The notes beneath the pieces were generated by a model that saw only the letters and a list, made by a program, of their open reading frames with translations, was not told where the DNA came from and did no database searches. The position numbers were made by a program, and so were the translations under genes. DNA of 64,000 nt from Paenibacillus qinlingensis (GTDB taxonomy: Bacteria; Bacillota; Bacilli; Paenibacillales; NBRC-103111), in assembly GCF_013204845.1 (NCBI RefSeq), contig NZ_JABMKY010000003.1:62001-126000 (forward strand), written 5' to 3'. The number at the start of each line of letters is the position of its first letter. Position 1 is the first letter of the stretch. This document shows positions 28,770 to 36,403 of this stretch, in pieces.

Positions 28770-30698
28770 ATGAAAAGAGTACTGATATTTATGATGATTC
28801 TTTCAATGAGCCTGGCTCTTTTACCAATCAGTTCTTTGGCTGCAACGATTGCAACTACAACGGTTACTTATGATGCAGATTCAAGAAATATAACGGTAGA
28901 AGGGAACCTTTCATCTGGTAGTGGAAAGTCGGTTACATTGACAGTGTTAGATCCAAGTAATTCGGTTGTCATCGTTGATGAAATAATGAGTGGTTCCAAC
29001 GGCGACTTCCGTTTTGTGAATTCGTTAACGGCGAACGCACAAGATGGTGTATACCATGTAACGGTAAGCGGTGAGGGAGTCACAAGCTTATTGAATAAGA
29101 CTTTTACAGTAGGGAACCTTCAAGATCAAATTGCATATCTCAGTGCGTTATCTGTCGGTGGGAACCGAATAACAGGATTTGATCCTGAGAAAACTGCGTA
29201 TCAAGTCAACGTCGCGTCCTCAACTACAAATACTACGATTACTGCGACTTTAGAGCAGAGTTTAGCGACCTTGGAGATTAATAACATAGCGACTGCTAAT
29301 CAAATAGCGTCTGCACCGATTGCCTTACATGAGGGAGAGAATGTGATACCCATTAAGGTAACTTCAAAGGATGGCTCGAATGTTAAGCAGTATACGGTTA
29401 AGGTTATTAAACCAACGACACCGGTAACGGATCCAAATCCAGATCCAAATCCAAATCCAGATCCAAATCCAAATCCAAATCCAAGTCCAAATCCAAATTC
29501 ACCACCCACATCAACGCCAATCAATGGAAAAGTAGCACTCACGCCGGTACTGGCGGGAGCTACTGCACAAACTCAGATTGAAGCGGCAGTTTTAAATAAG
29601 GCTTTCGAGCAAGCACCAAAGGATAGTAAAGGAAACCAAGTTGTTACCGTGGCTATCAAAGAAGTTGCAGGCGCGAAGGATTATGCACTGGAGTTGCCTC
29701 GGTCAGCGTTCCGGGAAACGAAGCCGAATGATTCACAGTCCGATCGACAAATTGCCATCGAGTCGCCGTTTGGAACAATTACCATTCCAGACAACATGTT
29801 TAAGTCGAAGGATCTCGGTACGGCATCTTTAATTACGATTTCCATCGGCCAGGTAGATACCTCCGGATGGAAGGCCAATTTGAAGGAGCAAATCGGAAAC
29901 AAACCTGTTGTGGAACTGAATGCTTACCTTGACGACAAGTTAGTTTCATGGAAAAACAATCAAGCTCCAGTTACGGTAAGTGTGGCTTACACACCGACAA
30001 TAGAGGAGCTAAAACATCCTGAACATATCGTCATTTGGTATGTAGATGGAGAAGGCAAGATTAATAAGGTGCCATCTGGCAAATATCATGCAGGAACAGG
30101 TAAAGTAACCTTTACGACGACACATTTTAGTAGCTATGCGGTGGCATTTGACATCAAAACATTTGCGGATATCGGGCAGTTTACTTGGGCCAAAACGCAG
30201 ATTGAGGTATTGGCATCCAAAGGAATTGTGAATGGCACAACAGAAACAACCTTTGCACCTGGTGCTTATGTGACAAGAGCGGATTTCTTACAGCTGCTGG
30301 TTGGCGCATTGGGAATAAATGCTGATTTCGATGCTAGTTTCGATGATGTTACGTCGGTAGATTATTACTATGAAGCTGCGGGGATTGCAAAGGCTCTCGG
30401 AATTAGTAATGGTGTAGGTGGTAACAAGCTGAATCCGAAGGATCTCATTTCTAGACAAGATATGATGGTTATGGTGGAGAGAGCGATGAGAATCGCAGGG
30501 AAAGATCTGAGTGGTGCGAAAGCGATAGAACTCAATCGCTTCCAAGATGCAGCCACACTTTCTGACTATGCGAAGGACAGTCTCTTTGCACTGCTTCGAA
30601 ATGGTTTGATTGAAGGGGATGGGGAACGCTTGAATCCAGCAAGTCATACATCTCGAGCAGAAGCTGCCGTCCTACTGTACCGCGTGTACAATCAGTAG
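28770..30698 (+). CDS. Small SLH-anchored surface protein with cadherin-like domain
   Basis: 642 residues, AAGGAGGAG before ATG 28770. Signal peptide (1-24), an Ig-like domain (25-115), a cadherin-like beta-sandwich (117-213, FDPEKTAYQVNV), a DPNPNP repeat linker (about 218-247) coded by tandem six-base units at 29430-29500, the conserved domain of about 210 residues shared with the proteins at 10982 and 57222 (about 250-460), and three SLH repeats (463-642). It has no recognisable catalytic domain. It lies directly downstream of the non-anchored heparinase-like enzyme, which carries the same cadherin-like domains. A role as its wall docking partner is a guess; a structural S-layer role is the simpler reading. 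Confidence 0.82.
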   Translation: MKRVLIFMMILSMSLALLPISSLAATIATTTVTYDADSRNITVEGNLSSGSGKSVTLTVLDPSNSVVIVDEIMSGSNGDFRFVNSLTANAQDGVYHVTVSGEGVTSLLNKTFTVGNLQDQIAYLSALSVGGNRITGFDPEKTAYQVNVASSTTNTTITATLEQSLATLEINNIATANQIASAPIALHEGENVIPIKVTSKDGSNVKQYTVKVIKPTTPVTDPNPDPNPNPDPNPNPNPSPNPNSPPTSTPINGKVALTPVLAGATAQTQIEAAVLNKAFEQAPKDSKGNQVVTVAIKEVAGAKDYALELPRSAFRETKPNDSQSDRQIAIESPFGTITIPDNMFKSKDLGTASLITISIGQVDTSGWKANLKEQIGNKPVVELNAYLDDKLVSWKNNQAPVTVSVAYTPTIEELKHPEHIVIWYVDGEGKINKVPSGKYHAGTGKVTFTTTHFSSYAVAFDIKTFADIGQFTWAKTQIEVLASKGIVNGTTETTFAPGAYVTRADFLQLLVGALGINADFDASFDDVTSVDYYYEAAGIAKALGISNGVGGNKLNPKDLISRQDMMVMVERAMRIAGKDLSGAKAIELNRFQDAATLSDYAKDSLFALLRNGLIEGDGERLNPASHTSRAEAAVLLYRVYNQ

Positions 30699-30719
30699 AA
30701 TTCCATCAATGAAGGATCG

Positions 30720-30746
30720 GGAGTGAGTGATCAATTCGCTCACTCT
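30720..30746 (+). other. Weak stem-loop after the small SLH gene
   Basis: GAGTGAG (30721-30727) pairs with CTCACTC (30739-30745). No T run follows, so it is a poor terminator candidate. Confidence 0.35.
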
Positions 30747-30874
30747 CAAGATTTCATGATGTTCATTATAGATACTACACAGAAAGGAGCACTTAGAAAG
30801 TAAAACTATATATATGACGAGGTGAGTTTAATGAAGTTGAGCCGAAGATGGCTCATTTAATCGTTCGGTTGTTT

Positions 30875-30888
30875 TGAAAACGTTTTCA
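30875..30888 (+). promoter_or_regulatory. Perfect palindromic cre site
   Basis: TGAAAACGTTTTCA is a fully symmetric match to the CcpA cre consensus. It lies 57 bases before the lyase start at 30946, where it would repress transcription in good carbon sources. Confidence 0.8.
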
Positions 30889-30945
30889 ATAATGCGCATC
30901 TCGAGTAGAAGCGCGGCGGTAGCACAAAAAAGAGGAGTGATAAAT

Positions 30946-32247
30946 ATGAAAGCACCACAAAGTGCTAAGAAGTTTTTGTCCATGGTTTTAGTTGTATGTA
31001 TCATGTGCATTTGTTGTTCATTATTAGCCCCCAATACAACGCTGGCCGGAACGCTTGATGCTTATATTGATGCGGAAGCCGCATCCGTAAATGCCGGTAA
31101 TGATGTAACTGATAATGGTTTAACCTATTGGGGATATGAGCAAGGCACCTACTTGGCACCAGCTATAACAACGGCTCAAAAACGTGCTGGTTCCAACTCG
31201 ATTAAATACGAAATTGCCAGTGATAGCTCAACGAATGGTGTACCTTATGATCGAGACAGAATAGAAAATTATGTTGAGTTGAACCGAAGTGACTATCCTG
31301 GTCTGAACCATAATATTTGGCAGACAACAAAGTATCTTGGGTTAAGTGTATATATTCCAAGCGATTTTATTACGCCATCCGACTGGTTTGTTTTCTATCA
31401 AATTAAACAACATGACGGCAGTATAAACCCTTCTCCCAACATTGCATTGGAAGTTGATACCAGTGGCAATGTAAGAGTTGCACTGAGGCACGGAACTGGA
31501 AATCAAGACTCGAGCACGGTTACAACATTTACCAACATTGGAACACTGGCAAGTTTTAAAGGTAAATGGGTCGATTTTGTCATCAAATTTAAAATAACGA
31601 CAGGATCAGATGGGATTGCTCAAGTGTGGAAAAAATTATCAACTGAAACCACGTATACGAATGTCGTTAATTATAGTGGAATGACAGGATTTACAGCGTG
31701 CAGTACCACTTCGTTTGAAATAAAAGGCGGTATCTATCGAGCTGTAATGCCAATTAATCATAAGCTATATTTGGATGAAATCCGTTATGGCAATGCGATC
31801 AATGATGTGAAATTTCCTGGCACGACGATCAATGAAGGAGGGACTGGTACGTATTCCTTCCAAGCTGCAGCGGCTTCGTCACAGAGCGGTTTCTCTCCAT
31901 GGGCAGTTGTCAATGATGCAGGAGCACCTAGCGGCAAATATATTCATGCTCCTGGTTTAAACAGCACAGTATCAGCACCAGCAACCGGCCAAGCTGTTTA
32001 TAATTTTTACCGTCCAACTGCGGGTAATGCGACCCTTTCTGCGACAATACTTGCCCCAGATTTAGCATCGGATTCTTTCTGGTACAAAATTGACAATGGC
32101 AGTTGGGTAGTTTGGTATGCGCCATCTGTCAGCAGCAATTGGCAAACGTTAACGAAAACGATTACCGGCTTATCAAGTGGAAATCACACGGTAACGATTG
32201 CCTATCGTGAAGGGAACATGAAACTAGATTCACTAGGTATCAATTGA
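30946..32247 (+). CDS. Secreted jelly-roll polysaccharide lyase (PF14099-like) with C-terminal carbohydrate-binding domain
   Basis: 433 residues from ATG 30946, preceded by GAGGAG; the longer frame from 30874 starts inside the cre site and is unlikely. After a Cys-rich hydrophobic signal segment (residues 12-35), residues about 36-285 form a beta-jelly roll resembling the polysaccharide lyase domain of heparin lyase I/glucuronan lyase-type enzymes (YLGLSVYIPSDF, WFVFYQIKQHDG, KGKWVDFVIKFKI, LYLDEIRYG). A Gly-rich joint leads to a C-terminal domain of about 130 residues (TYSFQAAAASS...GNMKLDSLGIN) that looks like a carbohydrate-binding module. It would cut a uronic-acid polysaccharide extracellularly. 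The frameshifted gene at 18299 carries a comparable jelly roll. The family assignment is by motif only. Confidence 0.75.
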   Translation: MKAPQSAKKFLSMVLVVCIMCICCSLLAPNTTLAGTLDAYIDAEAASVNAGNDVTDNGLTYWGYEQGTYLAPAITTAQKRAGSNSIKYEIASDSSTNGVPYDRDRIENYVELNRSDYPGLNHNIWQTTKYLGLSVYIPSDFITPSDWFVFYQIKQHDGSINPSPNIALEVDTSGNVRVALRHGTGNQDSSTVTTFTNIGTLASFKGKWVDFVIKFKITTGSDGIAQVWKKLSTETTYTNVVNYSGMTGFTACSTTSFEIKGGIYRAVMPINHKLYLDEIRYGNAINDVKFPGTTINEGGTGTYSFQAAAASSQSGFSPWAVVNDAGAPSGKYIHAPGLNSTVSAPATGQAVYNFYRPTAGNATLSATILAPDLASDSFWYKIDNGSWVVWYAPSVSSNWQTLTKTITGLSSGNHTVTIAYREGNMKLDSLGIN

Positions 32248-32262
32248 AATAAGATGCTAGAA

Positions 32263-32304
32263 GAAGCTGTACCTACGGAAGTAGCGTAGGTACAGCTTCT
32301 TTTT
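32263..32304 (+). terminator. Rho-independent terminator between convergent genes
   Basis: Perfect 14-bp stem (32263-32276 with 32286-32299) followed by T residues; it lies between the lyase gene and the opposing dehydrogenase gene and may serve both. Confidence 0.92.
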
Positions 32305-32315
32305 CATTACCGCGA

Positions 32316-33308
32316 CTACCTAGTCATATGTTGAAACTGTTCAAAGGGGACTCGATAGAGAAGCTCATCTCCCCGCCCGAAACGTGCGATTTCCTCAACC
32401 ATGGTGAGACTTAGCCGCTCTAATTCGACCATACCTGCAACATGCGGCATCAGGACTGCATGATCCAGTGCCATTAACTCACTGGACAGGGGGAGCGGCT
32501 CTTGTTCAAAAACATCCAACACCGCATGAATACGTCCTGTTTGTAGTTCTGCAATCAACGCTTGCTCATCAATAATAGCGCCTCTAGCTGTATTAATAAG
32601 CAAAGTGCCATCTTTCATAAGCGCTAATCGCTCTTTATTTAATAAATGCCAAGTTTCTTCTGTTTTGGAAGCGTGGACAGAGACGATATCTTGAGCGGAT
32701 AGGGTGTCTTCCAAGCTGCAAAGTGTGACATTCGGATACGTTTCCATCATTTCCTGGGTAATATAGGGATCATAGATCTTGACCTTGACGTTAAAAGGTT
32801 GAAGCATTTCCAAGAGAAATCGCCCAACCGTTCCGAGGCCAATAAGTCCTATTCGAGCATTGAGTAGACTGCGACAAGGTGCGGGATTCCAGATGCCGCG
32901 CTTCATTTCAGCTTGTCGCTGCACGATTTGCCGCATGCCAGTTTGCATGTAGGCGAGTGTTCCTTCCGCTACGTACTTCGCCATCACCCGGTTGGCACTG
33001 CAGACTTCAATCCCCCTTTCATAAACAGCTTCAGTTAGAAAGGTGGCGACACTTCCTCCTGGCGTTACAATGAGCTTGAGATCCTTGGCTTGGTCAAGGA
33101 CCTCTTTCGTAAAACGAGGAGCGCCTTGCCATGCCATGACTATGCAGACCTCGATTTGATATAACATCACCTTTAGTTCATCAGGGGTACAGACGGTGCT
33201 ATGTGGATTTTCTCTCAGGTTGCCAAGTGCTCTAAGTTGTTTGAGAAGCGGTGAAGGGAAGAATTGCTGCTTCAATTTGCCCGTGTGCAGAGATAATAGG
33301 ATATTCAT
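32316..33308 (-). CDS. D-2-hydroxyacid dehydrogenase family protein (cassette 2)
   Basis: 330 residues from ATG at 33308 on the minus strand, with AGGAGG just upstream; a longer frame from 33338 is not needed. It is homologous in layout to the dehydrogenase at 21628: NAD-binding GLIGLGTVG (a complete GxGxxG), catalytic Arg in NTARGAIID, Glu in EQEPLP and His in PHVAG. It would reduce a 2-keto acid or oxidise a D-2-hydroxy acid. It lies 39 bases after the isomerase gene 33348-34157 in the same direction, so the isomerase-dehydrogenase order of cassette 1 is kept, though the unit is inverted relative to its AraC regulator. Confidence 0.87.
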   Translation of the reverse strand: MNILLSLHTGKLKQQFFPSPLLKQLRALGNLRENPHSTVCTPDELKVMLYQIEVCIVMAWQGAPRFTKEVLDQAKDLKLIVTPGGSVATFLTEAVYERGIEVCSANRVMAKYVAEGTLAYMQTGMRQIVQRQAEMKRGIWNPAPCRSLLNARIGLIGLGTVGRFLLEMLQPFNVKVKIYDPYITQEMMETYPNVTLCSLEDTLSAQDIVSVHASKTEETWHLLNKERLALMKDGTLLINTARGAIIDEQALIAELQTGRIHAVLDVFEQEPLPLSSELMALDHAVLMPHVAGMVELERLSLTMVEEIARFGRGDELLYRVPFEQFQHMTR

Positions 33309-33347
33309 ACGTGACTTCCTCCTGTAACAAATTGACAACGATTGTAG

Positions 33348-34157
33348 CTATTCGTTCATAAGATTTCGCATATAGGAGATGAAGGCAGGAAGCGCAACTT
33401 CAGGGTCGGCAAGGTAAGGCCGCCACAGCTTCTCCCACTTAAACGTTACCCAACCTTGGAAATCATGCCCACCAAGTGTACTTACGTACGCATGCATTGG
33501 GATTTCTCCCATCCCTGGTAATACATCTTCATAGCCGTTCTCGTGGATTTGAATATCAGCGACATAGAACTGTTTCGTTATTCCCGTTGCTGCAAGTCCA
33601 ACGGTCTGTGGATCTTCACCTTGTAGCCAGCAATGGTCTGAAGATACGATTAGCCCTAGCTTGGAAGTCCCACAATGCTGAATGATTTTGGCGCATTCCT
33701 GGATATTTAAATTGTTATAGTGATTCTGAATTAACAGTGTTAACTGATTCGAAGTTTGGCCTAAGACCTTTTGTATCACCTCGGTCAGTCGCGCAAGATA
33801 AATAAGTGCTTCGGATTGATCCTTTGGTTTCTTACCAAGGCCGATTCGCATGGAGGTTGCCCCCAGCTTATTCGCAAGCTCAATATGGCGTAGCAGGCTC
33901 ATTTCCATTTGATTCCACGAGGCAGGACCCGATCCCCCATATTCGTTATAGGCCCAGAGACTGGCTAAAGCTATACCCTCACCATTTAGCGTATCGCTCA
34001 GCTCTCTCAGCTGCTCCTTCGAGGCATCAAGCGTCAGCTCCCCGGACATTTCAGAAACGCGCAAGTCTATGCCATCAAACTCATGAATTCTCGCTAGCCT
34101 TATAGCCTCTACACCGGATAGATCTGGTGTTGCTAGGGTGCTATAACTAAGTTTCAT
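33348..34157 (-). CDS. TIM-barrel isomerase-like protein with altered metal ligands (cassette 2)
   Basis: 269 residues, first gene of the minus-strand pair. It is clearly related to the isomerase at 20764: both begin MKLSxSTL and end with a shared GWVTFKWEKLWRP/GYFSFEWEPKWRP region. However, the expected metal ligands differ. The Glu of WLETHNE is Gln here (LLIQNHY), the Asp/His strand reads VSSDHCW, the HVHVKDG His strand reads VADIQIHE, and the last Glu is Lys (FKWE). It may bind a different ligand, use other residues, or be non-catalytic. The context is shared with the 2-hydroxyacid dehydrogenase downstream and the divergent AraC regulator. Confidence 0.8.
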   Translation of the reverse strand: MKLSYSTLATPDLSGVEAIRLARIHEFDGIDLRVSEMSGELTLDASKEQLRELSDTLNGEGIALASLWAYNEYGGSGPASWNQMEMSLLRHIELANKLGATSMRIGLGKKPKDQSEALIYLARLTEVIQKVLGQTSNQLTLLIQNHYNNLNIQECAKIIQHCGTSKLGLIVSSDHCWLQGEDPQTVGLAATGITKQFYVADIQIHENGYEDVLPGMGEIPMHAYVSTLGGHDFQGWVTFKWEKLWRPYLADPEVALPAFISYMRNLMNE

Positions 34158-34309
34158 AGGTACTCAATTCCCTTCACTAGGCGGTTTAAAGCAGTTATCT
34201 ATGCTTTCCACTATACAATTTTAGAAGCGAAAATACTTGTGTTGTATGAATGTCAAACATGTGTTATTTTGATATCGAGTCGTGATTGTTTCGAAGGGAG
34301 TTTATACCT
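34158..34309. promoter_or_regulatory. Divergent promoter region between cassette 2 enzymes and AraC regulator
   Basis: 152 A/T-rich bases between two outward-facing starts, the expected place for the AraC protein's operator. An imperfect AAAGCA...TGCTTT inverted repeat is visible near 34186-34207. No firm -35/-10 pair was identified. Confidence 0.4.
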
Positions 34310-35158
34310 ATGCAGATCCGACATTTTACAGCAGAACAGGTCATTGATCCAGCAATCGAAGCTTACTATCGCATCCATAAAACAAGCAACAATGTTCGAA
34401 TGTTGCATAATCATGAATATTACGAGCTTCATTGCGTGTTAAAGGGAACGCTCAAACATGCTTTTGCAGATGGGACAAGTCAACATTTACCTGTAGGGAG
34501 CTTACTTTTCATACGGCCAGATGATGTGCATGTATGTTTAGCCGGTTCCGAAGAGGAATGCGAATATATTAACATTGCTTATTCGGTAGATACCGTGAAT
34601 GCGTTGCTTCATTTTCTAGGAAAAGGTTATCAACCAGAACGCTTGTTGGCTTCTCCTTACCCACCGTTGTATTTGCTATCAGAGTCAGAGCGGAAACAGT
34701 TCCTACACCAATTCGAGCGGATCGCCGCGATGCCAGTGGGGAAGAAAGAGGGGATCAAGACAGGTTTGAGGTCGATTCTGGTGGGCAGCTTGACCCAATA
34801 TTTCTCCACATATACAGAAGCTAGAGAATCCGACGCACCAGAGTGGCTAACTAACGTGTATGGGGAGATGTTTAAGAAAGATAATTTCGTAGGGGGTCCC
34901 GAACGGATGGTAGAACTGTCGGGCAAGAGTCATCATCATGTATGTCGGGAGTTTAAGAAGTATTTTCAAATGACGCCTACGGACTTTATTAATAGCCTTC
35001 GGTTGAATTATGCTGCTAATATGCTCGCATACAGTTCCCAAAGCGTGATGGATATAGCCATGGATCTCCATTTCTATAATCTGAGTTACTTTCATCAATT
35101 GTTCAAAGGAAGATTTGGCATGAGTCCAGTGAAATATCGAAAGCGCCAAGGGACATAG
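34310..35158 (+). CDS. AraC-family regulator with cupin sensor (cassette 2)
   Basis: 282 residues from ATG 34310, with AAGGGAG upstream; an upstream in-frame start at 34286 lacks a ribosome site. The N-terminal cupin (about 25-110) has LHNHEYYELHCVLKG and IRPDDVHVC. The C-terminal 100 residues carry two helix-turn-helix motifs, ending in LSYFHQLFKGRFGMSPVKYRKR. It is divergent from the isomerase/dehydrogenase pair, the classic AraC arrangement, so direct control of that pair is likely. It has the same architecture as the regulator at 19816, but the sequences differ well outside the DNA-binding signature. Confidence 0.9.
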   Translation: MQIRHFTAEQVIDPAIEAYYRIHKTSNNVRMLHNHEYYELHCVLKGTLKHAFADGTSQHLPVGSLLFIRPDDVHVCLAGSEEECEYINIAYSVDTVNALLHFLGKGYQPERLLASPYPPLYLLSESERKQFLHQFERIAAMPVGKKEGIKTGLRSILVGSLTQYFSTYTEARESDAPEWLTNVYGEMFKKDNFVGGPERMVELSGKSHHHVCREFKKYFQMTPTDFINSLRLNYAANMLAYSSQSVMDIAMDLHFYNLSYFHQLFKGRFGMSPVKYRKRQGT

Positions 35159-35298
35159 AGACTTGCGGAGTGTTAGGGTAGGAGGCCTTACTTCCCAGGA
35201 ACCGCGAATCTTGAATATGAGTGTGCAATGTGTGACAATGGGAGAGGTAAATCAGGAGCATGTAGGAATTGAAACAGTTTTAAAGGAGGATGTATTGG

Positions 35299-36219
35299 AT
35301 GATTAAAACAATGAAGCTTGGAACCAGTCCCTTAGAAGTTCCGGTTATTGCAGTAGGATGTATGAGAATTAACTCGCTGGACAAGCTTGAAGCTGAACGG
35401 TTCGTCCAAGGTGCGATGGATATCGGAGCTAATTTCTTCGACCATGCGGATATATACGGTGGTGGTACTTGTGAGGAAATTTTCGCCGATGCGATTCATA
35501 TGAACGCTAATGTACGAGAAAAGATCATTTTGCAATCCAAATGCGGCATTCGAAAAGGGATGTTCGACTTTTCCAAAGAGCATATTTTGGAATCGGTTGA
35601 TAATATTTTGAAAAGGCTCAGAACGGATTACTTAGATATCCTGCTTCTACATCGTCCAGATGCTTTGGTAGAGCCTGAAGAAGTCGCTGAAGCGTTTGAT
35701 CTACTGGAAAGCTCGGGGAAAGTCAGACATTTCGGTGTTTCCAATCAGACGCCTCTGCAAATTCAATTACTGAAGAAATCGGTTAAGCAGCCGCTTGTAG
35801 CGAATCAATTACAATTAAGCATCACCAATGCAACGATGATTTCGAATGGTATCAATGTCAATATGCTGAATGATTCCGCGGTTGACCGTGATGGCGGCAT
35901 TCTTGATTTCTGCCGTTTGAACGATATCACGATTCAGCCTTGGTCACCTTTCCAATATGGGTTCTTTGAAGGTGTATTCCTTGATAACGAGAAGTTCCCA
36001 GAGTTGAATCTGAAGATTGATGAAATCGCAGCGAAATACGAGGTTTCCAATACGACGATAGCGATTGCATGGATTCTTCGTCACCCAGCACGGATGCAGC
36101 CGGTTACAGGGACAATGAATATGGATCGTTTAATCGATTGTGCCAAAGCTGGCGATATACAGTTGACTCGTCAAGAATGGTATGAGATTTATCGTGCCGC
36201 AGGAAATGTTCTTCCTTAG
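35299..36219 (+). CDS. Aldo/keto reductase
   Basis: 306 residues from ATG 35299 (AAGGAGG 9 bases upstream; the ATG at 35290 is too close to it). NADPH-dependent TIM-barrel oxidoreductase. The catalytic tetrad is visible: Asp and Tyr in FDHADIYGGG, Lys in ILQSKCGI and His in LLLHRPD. FGVSNQTP and the C-terminal cofactor-binding region (HPARMQPVTGTMNMDRL) fit the YdhF/oxidoreductase branch. It would reduce the carbonyl of a sugar or keto acid. Its position between cassette 2 and the second YesM/YesN system suggests it processes products of the imported glycan, but general detoxification is also possible. It is followed by a terminator and so is monocistronic. Confidence 0.9.
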   Translation: MIKTMKLGTSPLEVPVIAVGCMRINSLDKLEAERFVQGAMDIGANFFDHADIYGGGTCEEIFADAIHMNANVREKIILQSKCGIRKGMFDFSKEHILESVDNILKRLRTDYLDILLLHRPDALVEPEEVAEAFDLLESSGKVRHFGVSNQTPLQIQLLKKSVKQPLVANQLQLSITNATMISNGINVNMLNDSAVDRDGGILDFCRLNDITIQPWSPFQYGFFEGVFLDNEKFPELNLKIDEIAAKYEVSNTTIAIAWILRHPARMQPVTGTMNMDRLIDCAKAGDIQLTRQEWYEIYRAAGNVLP

Positions 36220-36238
36220 TGTTTAGAGTTAAAATCGA

Positions 36239-36271
36239 AACGTTCACTCCGATGGAGTGGACGTTTTTTTT
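36239..36271 (+). terminator. Rho-independent terminator after the aldo/keto reductase gene
   Basis: Stem AACGT-CACTCC with GGAGTG-ACGTT around a short loop, then eight T residues. Confidence 0.88.
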
Positions 36272-36403
36272 GTCAACTAAACCGAAAATATTCTCCTATT
36301 CTCCCAGTTGCATTTGGAAGCATTTGCTATAAACTAAATACGAAGATGCTATTGGAAAATGTAATCAAATGGTGGATTTGGTACAGAGCGGGAGGTATTC
36401 AGA

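Noticed and set aside
29430-29500. Tandem six-base units that could look like a small CRISPR or satellite array
   Set aside because: They are in frame and encode the DPNPNP linker of the SLH protein; there are no spacers of even length.
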